From Bacillus_BD oryzisoli (GTDB lineage Bacteria > Bacillota > Bacilli > Bacillales > Cytobacillaceae): a stretch of DNA of 64,000 nt. Below are positions 50,610-58,093 of this stretch, one piece after another (the first letter of the stretch is position 1; each line of letters opens with the position of its first letter). The notes below the pieces were generated by a model. That model was not told the origin of the DNA. It searched no databases and saw only the letters and a list, made by a program, of their open reading frames with translations. Position numbers and translations under genes: made by a program. The stretch is taken from NCBI RefSeq assembly GCF_036670025.1, contig NZ_CP137640.1, positions 4,994,001 to 5,058,000 on the forward strand, written 5' to 3'.

Positions 50610-51281
50610 TTACGGTAATTGGATTGTTTTAATATGCTCGATATTCTGATACACCGTTTCCCTTTCAGCTGTGATCAGAGTCACTTTGTTATTTCGAACT
50701 TTTTGAAGTAAGCCAATTTGTTCTGTATTTTCCCCGCCATCTATGATCACTAGTTGATTTTCAAATTTTTTCAACTGCTCATCGAAAGACCTGGCTAATG
50801 AAATTGAAACGGGCTTAAATGGTAGATTTTCATTGTTTAAGGAATATGGCGTGGCGTTTGGTGGATATGGAATAAGCCATTTGACGTGTTTCATCGCAAT
50901 AAACATTGTTTTGTATACAGGGGAGTGAAAGACAAAATAGTCGTTCATAATGCTGGTTAAATAGCCATGAATCGATTTGTTTCCAGTCACGTACACTTGG
51001 ACAAACAAACCTTTTGCAATCATTAATACTTTTCGAAAAGAAATAAGCTCCGATTCAATCGGTCTTTCTTCAGAGGGCTGATAAGAGACCTCTTCGTCTA
51101 ACTTTATTTCTTTCAACTTTTGAACATGAACAAAGGGAATATAGAGAAAATGTTGATCTTTAGCATCATACATGACAATGATATCCAATCCACTATCTAA
51201 CAACGTTCCCCTTAGAAAAATATCTCTAGACATTTCCACCTCAATATTTTTCCCTATTAAATCTACAAAATCGATAAGCAC
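50610..51281 (-). CDS. DUF2642-like protein with three Sm/SH3-like repeats
   Basis: A 223-residue protein. Three beta-rich repeats can be aligned by eye: IGKNIEVEMSRDIFLRGTLL..FLYIPFVHVQKLKEI, LFVQVYVTGNKSIHGYLTSI..MFIAMKHVKWL, and LVIIDGGENTEQIGLLQKVR..ETVYQNIEHIKTI. Each has the G-x-L and Y-I-P/A-x-x-H-V pattern of the DUF2642 family, a spore- or RNA-related beta-barrel group in Bacillus with no proven function. The start is GTG 51281 with AAGGAG 9 nt upstream; a longer frame up to 51335 has no site. It follows the ArsB-type transporter by 31 bp on the same strand. Confidence 0.65.
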   Translation of the reverse strand: MLIDFVDLIGKNIEVEMSRDIFLRGTLLDSGLDIIVMYDAKDQHFLYIPFVHVQKLKEIKLDEEVSYQPSEERPIESELISFRKVLMIAKGLFVQVYVTGNKSIHGYLTSIMNDYFVFHSPVYKTMFIAMKHVKWLIPYPPNATPYSLNNENLPFKPVSISLARSFDEQLKKFENQLVIIDGGENTEQIGLLQKVRNNKVTLITAERETVYQNIEHIKTIQLP

Positions 51282-51312
51282 CTTGATTCTCTCCTTATTT
51301 CTCAAATCTTCC

Positions 51313-52680
51313 TTATTGTTGTAGAGTGCCGGCAAAAAGCCAATTTACCCAATAATATAGAATCACTAAGGTAAATAATGTAGCTGGAGGTATCACAACC
51401 ACTGTGATTTTTATATACTCCAACCAACTGAGCATGACTTTCCCTTTCCTAATGATGTGCATCCACATCAGTGTAGCGAGCGTTCCCATTGGCAGCAGTA
51501 ATGAACCCATGTCACTTCCAATAACGTTCGCTAGGTAAGCAATTTTTAATTCGAGTAAACTTAAATCCATATTCATTAACGTAAGTGTTCCAACCATGAG
51601 GGCGGGGTGATTATTAAAGATATTGGAGAGTACAGTTAGAAGAGTACCCATCATGACACTCGCATGGAGCAGGCTGCCTTCAACCATTGGCCTCATGAAC
51701 GTGATCAACCAGTCTGTTAAACCGATGTTATTGAGACCGTAAATGATGGTATACATACCAAAGGCAAAAACGATAATATACCACGGCGTTTTTTTCAGCA
51801 TATCTGCAGGAGATTGTTTTAAATAGGCCCATCTCCAGCCTAAAAGTACAAGCGATCCGATGACAGCCATAAGAGAAACAGGTATGTTGACAAACGAAGC
51901 GACAAACAAGCTGCAACGGACGGCAAATACGAACAGAAGGACGTTTCGCATAAATCGAGACCGAGCTTTTTCCGATTCATGCTGAATTCCTTTATTTATT
52001 TTAAGCGGGTGGTCAGTTGAGCGTGACAAACCTGAAACATTTGTAGGAACGGTTTCCGGTAAGATTTTTCTAAAGCGAAGGTACAAGAGCCAAGTCAGCA
52101 GCAGCAATCCAGTTGTTGCAGGCACAAACATCATGGCTGTATGCAGCCATAAATCCATATGGACGATTTTGAGAGCGATTAAATTAACAATGTTACTTAC
52201 GCCGATTGGAGCACTCGAAGCGGTTGCAATTAAAGCACCAGACAACAAATACGGGATTTTTTGCCGGTTTTCTAAGCCCATATTGTTTAATAACATGACA
52301 AGGATAGGAGTTGTGATTAAAATACTTCCATCGTTATTGAAGAAAAGTGTCATGAGAAAGCACAAAAGATTGACGTACCAGAATAAACGAACCCCTGACC
52401 CCTTTGCTCTTTCTGCGAGCTTCTCAGCCATCCAGTTAAAGAAACCAAAGCTTTCTAAAACAATCGCCATGACAATGGTTGCCATAATGGTAATGGCGGC
52501 ACCACTAATGGTGTTTGAAATGATCCCCAGGTCTGATATGGAAACACTTCCAATAAGCACAACAATAATCGCACCTATTGAAGCTGGTATCGCTTCATTC
52601 ATGCCTTTAGGTCTCCAAAGAATTAAAACCAATGTAGCCAAAAAAGTGAAAATGGTTAGCCAAACAGTTAAATTTTGCAT
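51313..52680 (-). CDS. ArsB/CitM-type anion transporter
   Basis: A 455-residue membrane protein with about 11 helices of the ArsB/NhaD (ion transporter) superfamily: FFNNDGSILITTPILVMLLN is the signature region and SNIFNNHPALMVGTLTLMNM its repeat in the second half, showing the inverted-repeat fold. ArsB exports arsenite; others move citrate or Na+. No arsR or arsC is adjacent, so arsenite is not shown. ATG 52680 has AAAGGGGAAAA upstream. It is probably co-transcribed with the Sm-like-domain gene after it. Confidence 0.85.
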   Translation of the reverse strand: MQNLTVWLTIFTFLATLVLILWRPKGMNEAIPASIGAIIVVLIGSVSISDLGIISNTISGAAITIMATIVMAIVLESFGFFNWMAEKLAERAKGSGVRLFWYVNLLCFLMTLFFNNDGSILITTPILVMLLNNMGLENRQKIPYLLSGALIATASSAPIGVSNIVNLIALKIVHMDLWLHTAMMFVPATTGLLLLTWLLYLRFRKILPETVPTNVSGLSRSTDHPLKINKGIQHESEKARSRFMRNVLLFVFAVRCSLFVASFVNIPVSLMAVIGSLVLLGWRWAYLKQSPADMLKKTPWYIIVFAFGMYTIIYGLNNIGLTDWLITFMRPMVEGSLLHASVMMGTLLTVLSNIFNNHPALMVGTLTLMNMDLSLLELKIAYLANVIGSDMGSLLLPMGTLATLMWMHIIRKGKVMLSWLEYIKITVVVIPPATLFTLVILYYWVNWLFAGTLQQ

Positions 52681-52973
52681 TTTTTCCCCTTTCATCTAAT
52701 TAAGTATTTCAGGTTAATCCTGATACGGCTTTACCTCCACTTTTCCCGGCTGTGCTAATGTCCCTCCCTTCCATCTGTCCCTGTAGTGCGGTTGTACTAT
52801 TAATATATGTTTTTTCAAAGGACATGCTCTGGTTTTATACCCTTTTTCATAAAAACCAACTTAAGTCTATTTTTACGAAGGGAATGGTAGTATGGTAGAT
52901 TTTAATAACATGTTAAAGTAAAGTGATCTGGTGATTTTAGACAAAAATGAATAGGATAAAGGTGGGGGCAGTC

Positions 52974-53417
52974 TTGTTTTTTAAAAAGAAAAAGAACAGT
53001 GAAGAAGCGGAGAAAATTTGGTACTGTGTTGGCCTGATCACAAAAGGTGGAGTCAATGAAGGTGAACACAACAGAATCGCTGACAAGATATTGAAGGTCG
53101 ATAATGTCGGCATCCTCTCCGGCTTTGTGAAGGAAGAGTTAGATCCCAGCCAGCTGCAAATTCTATATAGACGATTTTTTTAGCCGGACTTTTCTGCACC
53201 CTGTATCATCATCAACGAAATTAATCATGACGAAATCAAACGGGAAACAGAGCTGTTGGAAAAAGAACATAAATGGAAGAAATTTTTTGGCTTAATCTCC
53301 TTTGCGGACTATCAAGCAGCTGAAGACAGGGCCATTTTTGATTTTAATAAAACCTTATACCTCACCGAAGACGTTGATAAAGCCATTGAATTTCTAAGAA
53401 AACAAGCAGCAGAATAA
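52974..53417 (+). pseudogene. Gene interrupted by an in-frame TAG
   Basis: One continuous frame of 147 sense positions with a single TAG at 53181-53183. Upstream: about 69 residues from TTG 52974 (GGTGGGGG 5 nt before it), FFKKKKNSEEAEKIWYCVGL to QLQILYRRFF. Downstream in the same frame: PDFSAPCIIINEINHDEIKR to KAIEFLRKQAAE, 77 residues with clear coding character (charged, helix-forming), ending at TAA 53415. The ATG at 52947 is an alternative start. I do not recognise the family. The frame being open on both sides suggests a recent nonsense mutation (for example from CAG, AAG or TGG) or read-through. Confidence 0.7.
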
Positions 53418-53448
53418 GAGGGTCGCGGGGACAGGCACCGCGACCCTC
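53418..53448. repeat. GGGACAGGCACC repeat as a short hairpin
   Basis: GAGGGTCGCG at 53418-53427 pairs with CGCGACCCTC at 53439-53448; the loop is GGGACAGGCAC. It directly follows the TAG-broken gene. Confidence 0.85.
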
Positions 53449-53477
53449 AGCGAACTGAACCAATTTCAGTCCTTCAT

Positions 53478-53813
53478 CTATTGGCGTGGTGCAAACAACA
53501 TCACCGCAACACCAATTAAACATATACTGGCACCTACCCAATCATATAGATCAGGTGTTTTTTTATCGATTCCCCATCCCCATAAGACAGATAGAACAAT
53601 AAAAACACCACCATAGGCAGCATACACTCTTCCGAATGATGGAAATGTTTGAAACGTAGCAATAACACCATAAATAGCTAATGCTATTCCCCCGCCGATT
53701 CCCCAATAAAAAGGCTTACCTTCTCTTAACCACAACCAAATCAAATACCCTCCGCCAATTTCGGCAAAGCCTGCAAGTATAAACAAAACGATTGCATTAA
53801 TAATGAAAACCAC
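53478..53813 (-). CDS. YnfA family (UPF0060) membrane protein
   Basis: A 111-residue, four-helix membrane protein like the small multidrug resistance fold: LFILAGFAEIGGGYLIWLWL, FPSFGRVYAAYGGVFIVLSV and GASICLIGVAVMLFAP. YnfA proteins are suspected efflux pumps. The only canonical start is GTG 53813, but the binding-site-like AGGAAGTGG overlaps it; an ATT a few codons later (VF-IINA) would have better spacing, so the start is uncertain. Monocistronic. Confidence 0.88.
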   Translation of the reverse strand: MVFIINAIVLFILAGFAEIGGGYLIWLWLREGKPFYWGIGGGIALAIYGVIATFQTFPSFGRVYAAYGGVFIVLSVLWGWGIDKKTPDLYDWVGASICLIGVAVMLFAPRQ

Positions 53814-53892
53814 TTCCTAAACAGTATTGTATAATCACAATTTTAACCTATTCTTCTTGTATTACGATGAAAGAATGTTGAGATACCAGCAC

Positions 53893-53928
53893 TAAAAAAC
53901 ACACCAATTCGCACAAAATTGGTGTGTT
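53893..53928 (-). terminator. Terminator of the 212-residue gene
   Basis: AACACACCAATT at 53898-53909 pairs perfectly with AATTGGTGTGTT at 53917-53928; TTTTTT follows on the minus strand and TTTTTTT within a few bases on the plus strand. Confidence 0.85.
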
Positions 53929-53959
53929 ACAAGTTTTTTTAGAGAGGGTTTAAGAAAAA

Positions 53960-54598
53960 TTATTCCGGTATGACGATCTCCAGCTTTCCTTCATGACAAT
54001 TGATTTCAATCACCTGATCAGCAAACAAATAAGGTGTATCAAATCGATCCTGTTTTTTCAGATCAAGATAATGATTATTGGCAGTCAGGACAGGGAAAAC
54101 CGCATTCGTCTTCTTGAACATATTTTGGCTAACCTCTATTTCTGCCATCAAGATTATTTGTTTATGAGAGATGGCAAAAAAGAGCTTTCCAATATCTCTG
54201 CCATTGTCCATGATGGGGATCTGCTGAAGGATGGAAATGAGGCAAGTGACCAAATCATTCATTTGCTCGTTTGATAAACCATCTAACTGCCATTCCTCTA
54301 AAGCTTTGTTCACTCCACTTCTGATTTCCTTGAAGGAAAATACATCTTCAATCCTAAGTGCCGTTTTCGTTTTCCCGAGGCTTTCAAACTTTCTTCTCAT
54401 GTCAAAAATATAGTCCTTGATAAACCCTGTATACTGTTCCCGCTGCACTGCAAAATCTGTAAGTTCATTAATACTACGAATCTCATTGCAGCGATTGCGG
54501 ATTAATTGAAAAAAAGGATAGACATCCTTCTCATCAAACGTATGATCCATCAACTTACTATAATAATAGTTCAATAATGATTGTTCTTTCTTATCCAT
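53960..54598 (-). CDS. Protein of unknown function
   Basis: A 212-residue soluble protein that I do not recognise. The N-terminal two thirds are helical and charged (MDKKEQSLLNYYYSKLMDHT; FIKDYIFDMRRKFESLGKTK; LSNEQMNDLVTCLISILQQI). The last third is beta-rich (VFPVLTANNHYLDLKKQDRF, and QVIEINCHEGKLEIVIPE). No signal peptide, helix-turn-helix or catalytic motif stands out. The ATG at 54598 has AGGAGAGAC close before it. Monocistronic, with a strong terminator. Confidence 0.65.
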   Translation of the reverse strand: MDKKEQSLLNYYYSKLMDHTFDEKDVYPFFQLIRNRCNEIRSINELTDFAVQREQYTGFIKDYIFDMRRKFESLGKTKTALRIEDVFSFKEIRSGVNKALEEWQLDGLSNEQMNDLVTCLISILQQIPIMDNGRDIGKLFFAISHKQIILMAEIEVSQNMFKKTNAVFPVLTANNHYLDLKKQDRFDTPYLFADQVIEINCHEGKLEIVIPE

Positions 54599-54674
54599 TT
54601 GTCTCTCCTAGAAGTCTATTTCATTTCTTTCTTATTGTACAACTTATAGTTGCTGAGAACATTATTATTGTTTG

Positions 54675-54750
54675 TTTTCGGTAGCTTGTCGCCCTTATTG
54701 GCTACCGAATTAGGATTATTTTTCCTTTTTCGGTAGCCTATCAGCCTTAT
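54675..54750. repeat. CGGTAGC...CCTTAT repeat, two copies at 52 bp
   Basis: TTTTCGGTAGCTTGTCGCCC followed by TTATT at 54675, and TTTTCGGTAGCCTATCAGCC followed by TTAT at 54727; spacing 52 bp. Confidence 0.7.
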
Positions 54751-54823
54751 CATATTTGATTTAGGTCAGCACAACAGATTTCGTGCATTACTTGCCTAAA
54801 ATTGCTAACGAAAAACAATTTTC

Positions 54824-54877
54824 AAAAAAATAAAGGAAAGTTCTGTAATAGAATTGAATCTTTACAGAACTTTCCTT
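54824..54877 (-). terminator. Terminator of the AbgB-like gene
   Basis: AAGGAAAGTTCTGTAA at 54833-54848 pairs perfectly with TTACAGAACTTTCCTT at 54862-54877; TTATTTTTTT follows on the minus strand. It lies about 95 bp beyond the stop. A partial copy (TACTGAACTTTCCTTG) is at about 59588-59603. Confidence 0.85.
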
Positions 54878-54969
54878 CGCTATATAGGAGTTTCCGTCCC
54901 AACATCCCTCTCTCCTTCACTTAAAATGGAAGAATATGGTGGGATGTGGAACCTGTCCCCGAGACTCTC

Positions 54970-56391
54970 TTAGCTTTTCCGAGGCGCCTCTTGTTGTTCT
55001 GGTATTAGTGAGAAGTATGTTTCTCCGTCAAGGCGTTCTTTATGCTCGGCTTTTGCTTGTTCGAGGATATCCGGGTTTTCCATGACGTCGATGGCTGTGC
55101 AGGCCATGACTTTTCCTGCTTGCAGCATGCCTTTGTGGCCAATGGGCATTGCCCCTTGCGAAACGACCTGCCAAGTGTGGAAAGGAGTTCCGAGCGCCCA
55201 GCAAGCTGTCATACATTGCATGGTTGGAACGACCCAACTCACATCTCCAACATCCGTGGAGCCTGACAACATGATTTCTTTCTTACTGAATGGCGGAATG
55301 ACATCAGCTATGTGCTTTTCCTTCAGTTTTTCCGCTGTACTTTTATCAAATCCGATTAAAGCAGCGTCACGATCTTCGGGAGATAGTGAATCCCTTATTT
55401 CTTTCGCGTACTTTTGATCGAACTCATCATAGGCAGGAACACCAATCGCTGATAAGTTTTTGTACATGGTCTCAGCAAGTGTGGTATTAGGAATCAAGTC
55501 CGAAGCAGCCCCCTCAAACACGACCTCCACCTTTGTTCCTGTCATTAAGGCCGCCCCTTCTGCAATGTCATGTACTCTGTTATACAGCTCGATGACCTGC
55601 TTCTTTTTCGGAGCACGAATTAAATAGGCAACCTCTGCATGAGCTTGTACCACATTGGGAGAATTTCCGCCTGTATCCGTAACGGCATAATGGACTCTTG
55701 CCTCTGGAATCATGTGCTCCCTTAAATAGTTGACCCCAATATTCATCAGCTCAACCGCATCAAGTGCACTGCGGCCTAAATGAGGAGCAGCGGCGGCATG
55801 AGCACTCTTTCCGTTAAAAACAAATCGAACAGCGTAGTTCGCAAGCGAACTGAAATTCATAATAACAGGCTTTGTTTCCGGGTGCCAGGAAAGGGCAAAA
55901 TCCACATCGTCAAACAAACCTGCTCGAGTCATATAGGCTTTTCCAGAGCCGTTTTCCTCAGCCGGACACCCGTAATAACGAACCGTTCCTTTCAGACCTG
56001 TTTGTTTCATATATTCTTTTATAGCTACTGCAGCGGCAAAAGCTCCAGTACCCAATAAGTTATGTCCGCATCCATGTCCATGACCGCCGGCTGAAATGGG
56101 GTCATTTTGGGTACACCCTTTTTTCTGACTTAAGCCAGGCAAAGCATCAAATTCACCTAAGATGGCCACTACAGGGTTCCCGCTGCCAAAGCTGGCCATA
56201 AAACCAGTTTGTAGTCCGGCAACATTTCTTTCAACCTGAAATCCTTCCCCTTCCAAGGCGTGGCACAAATATTCAGAAGACCGATACTCTTCAAAATAAA
56301 TTTCCGGTGTTTCCCATATTTTATCGCTTAGTTGAATAAATGTTTCTCTGCGTTTCTCTATATATTCTGAAATAAAAGTTTGTATGTCCAA
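54970..56391 (-). CDS. AbgB-like M20 amidohydrolase
   Basis: A 473-residue M20D peptidase of the aminobenzoyl-glutamate utilization B type. Motifs: GEFDALPGLSQ, GHGHGCGHNLLGTGAFAA, CPAEENGSGKAYM and the C-terminal LSGSTDVGDVSWVVPTMQCM and GTPFHTWQVVSQG, all diagnostic of AbgB rather than of the shorter deacylases elsewhere in the window. It cleaves p-aminobenzoyl-glutamate or similar N-acyl amino acids. The start is TTG 56391 with GGAAGG upstream. It follows an ACS-type MFS gene by 51 bp and is downstream of a dedicated regulator, so the three genes form a catabolic module. Confidence 0.9.
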   Translation of the reverse strand: MDIQTFISEYIEKRRETFIQLSDKIWETPEIYFEEYRSSEYLCHALEGEGFQVERNVAGLQTGFMASFGSGNPVVAILGEFDALPGLSQKKGCTQNDPISAGGHGHGCGHNLLGTGAFAAAVAIKEYMKQTGLKGTVRYYGCPAEENGSGKAYMTRAGLFDDVDFALSWHPETKPVIMNFSSLANYAVRFVFNGKSAHAAAAPHLGRSALDAVELMNIGVNYLREHMIPEARVHYAVTDTGGNSPNVVQAHAEVAYLIRAPKKKQVIELYNRVHDIAEGAALMTGTKVEVVFEGAASDLIPNTTLAETMYKNLSAIGVPAYDEFDQKYAKEIRDSLSPEDRDAALIGFDKSTAEKLKEKHIADVIPPFSKKEIMLSGSTDVGDVSWVVPTMQCMTACWALGTPFHTWQVVSQGAMPIGHKGMLQAGKVMACTAIDVMENPDILEQAKAEHKERLDGETYFSLIPEQQEAPRKS

Positions 56392-56442
56392 ACCTGTAAA
56401 CCTTCCCCACTTTAAAATTTTAAAACGGCTCTAATCGTCAGC

Positions 56443-57687
56443 TTATGATGCACTTGCTTCTTCATTTTTTTTAGTAAGTAATTCACCTTTTTCATAATTT
56501 ATCGTCAAAAGAGAAACAGCACATATAAATGCAAAAACAATCAGCATCCAAAAAGCGGCATTAAACGAGCCATTAAATGCATCAACGATAAATCCAATGG
56601 CAAGTGGTGTGATAAAACCAGCAAGCTGACCGCCTGTATTAACTAGCCCCATACCAGAACCAGCTACAGAAGATGGCAGATTTTTAAGTACCACTGCTGG
56701 CAATAAAATGACGACAAACGAAATAATCAACATAATGACGGTTTGATAAATAATAAAAGAAGTTACATTTGAGGCCGTAAACATAAGGTACAGTAGAATA
56801 GAAATAAAGACACAAGCAAAAGCACCAGCTATTTTTTCGCGTCCTTTTGCTAACTTATCGATCACATATCCACTTAAAAACATGCCCAAGAGTTGTGCTA
56901 CTCCTGGAATTGTCTGTAGCCAGCCTAATGAAACTAAATCGAGACCGCGAACATCCACTAAATAGGTAGGGAGCCATGTTGCAAGACCCCAGTTAACTGC
57001 GTATAAGGTAAAATAAGCAATAAATAAATTTAACATCAGGGGTGTTTTAAACAACATTTTAAACGAACCCTTTTGTACTCCTTGAGAATTCTGTGCACTT
57101 AGCGTCTCATTACTGTTTGGCAGCTTAATAAAATACCAATATAACGCTGCAATAATGGCACCGACAAATCCAATTATGACGAACGTGGTACGCCAGCCAA
57201 TGGTCGTGAGCAATGTAACTGAAAGAACCGGGATAATAAGTGCAACAATTCCGCCAGATGATAACATAATAGACATTGCCCCAGCCCGTTTCTCTTTTGG
57301 GAACGCTTGTGAGATGATTTTAGAGCTAGCAGGCTGAAATCCTCCTTCTCCAATCCCAAACAAGAAACGAATTACGATCATGGAGACCATTGACCACGCC
57401 GCACCAGTTAGGCCAGTAAAAATAGACCACATAATGACTGAAGTGATAAGGACTTTTCTTGCACCAAACCGATCAGCCAGCCAGCCTCCAGGCAGCTGCA
57501 TGAGTGCATATCCTGCGAAAAAACTGCTGAGTAAGAGTCCTGTCGATGAGGCACTCAGATTCAAGTCTTCCGTTATGGACAACACTGCATAATTCATAAT
57601 GTATCGATCCAAATTTCCTAAAGCCCATCCTAAAAAAAGTAAAGCCAAAATCCAATTTCTTTTACGTGCTGACACCAATTCTACCAT
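56443..57687 (-). CDS. MFS transporter, anion:cation symporter type
   Basis: A 414-residue transporter with 12 helices. GNLDRYIMNYAVLSITEDLN and GGWLADRFGARKVLITSVIM (motif A) are typical of the ACS/hexuronate-phthalate branch, which imports organic anions with H+. It probably imports the anion cleaved by the AbgB-like enzyme, 51 bp downstream. ATG 57687 lies right against GGGGG; a TTG at 57678 or GTG at 57675 has better spacing, so the true start may be 3-4 codons later. Confidence 0.88.
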   Translation of the reverse strand: MVELVSARKRNWILALLFLGWALGNLDRYIMNYAVLSITEDLNLSASSTGLLLSSFFAGYALMQLPGGWLADRFGARKVLITSVIMWSIFTGLTGAAWSMVSMIVIRFLFGIGEGGFQPASSKIISQAFPKEKRAGAMSIMLSSGGIVALIIPVLSVTLLTTIGWRTTFVIIGFVGAIIAALYWYFIKLPNSNETLSAQNSQGVQKGSFKMLFKTPLMLNLFIAYFTLYAVNWGLATWLPTYLVDVRGLDLVSLGWLQTIPGVAQLLGMFLSGYVIDKLAKGREKIAGAFACVFISILLYLMFTASNVTSFIIYQTVIMLIISFVVILLPAVVLKNLPSSVAGSGMGLVNTGGQLAGFITPLAIGFIVDAFNGSFNAAFWMLIVFAFICAVSLLTINYEKGELLTKKNEEASAS

Positions 57688-58087
57688 CCCCCTAATTTCA
57701 TCCTTTATCAGATAAGAGTTAGTTCCTTTAATAAACTTCAGCAGAATTCCCCAACTATTTTTCCCTATAAAGAAAAAACGATGGTTTTTTCTTTATAGGG
57801 AAAAATAATATCATGGAGATTAAATCTAAAATGAACTTGCGAAAAAAACCTATACGTTCCTGCTGTTTTTACTTAAAAACTAGTTATGTCACTTTATCTT
57901 TTTTATTTAACGCATTATTAACGAACTGTTCGCTAATTAAATATTACGTAAAATTAAGAATCATATCAATAGTTTTTTGACTGATGGAGGGTATTGGAAA
58001 AAATCGATATTAAAAAATCGATTATATGACACATAAAAAACTAAGTTAAAATAGGCAAAAAAATAAGCATTTGTTATAATCAAATGC
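57688..58087. other. Intergenic region with a 21-bp inverted repeat
   Basis: It contains a 21-bp perfect inverted repeat (57758-57805), an AT-rich middle with TCGAT repeats (57999-58025) and the regulator terminator at its end (58057-58093). It should include the MFS promoter. No gene is supported. Confidence 0.55.
57758..57805. repeat. 21-bp perfect inverted repeat
   Basis: The left arm 57758-57778 (TTTTTCCCTATAAAG then AAAAAA) is exactly complementary to 57785-57805 around CGATGG. It lies 70 bp upstream of the MFS start, the place expected for an operator or attenuator. Confidence 0.8.
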
Positions 58088-58093
58088 TTATTT
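58057..58093 (-). terminator. Terminator of the regulator gene
   Basis: AAATAAGCATTTG at 58061-58073 pairs perfectly with CAAATGCTTATTT at 58081-58093, overlapping the stop; TTTTTTT follows on the minus strand. Confidence 0.88.

Larger units (their letters stand above)
54599..54969. other. Intergenic region with CGGTAGC repeats
   Basis: It carries two CGGTAGC...CCTTAT units 52 bp apart (54675-54750), the M20-gene terminator (54824-54877) and a degenerate GGAACCTGTCCCC half-copy near 54948. No gene is supported. Confidence 0.55.

Noticed and set aside
51313..52680. Arsenic resistance operon
   Set aside because: The transporter belongs to the ArsB superfamily, but arsR, arsC and acr3 are absent and the superfamily has many other substrates.
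54970..55417. Open frames of 65-111 codons overlapping the AbgB-like gene
   Set aside because: They are shadows of a well-supported conserved gene, with no binding site and no homology.
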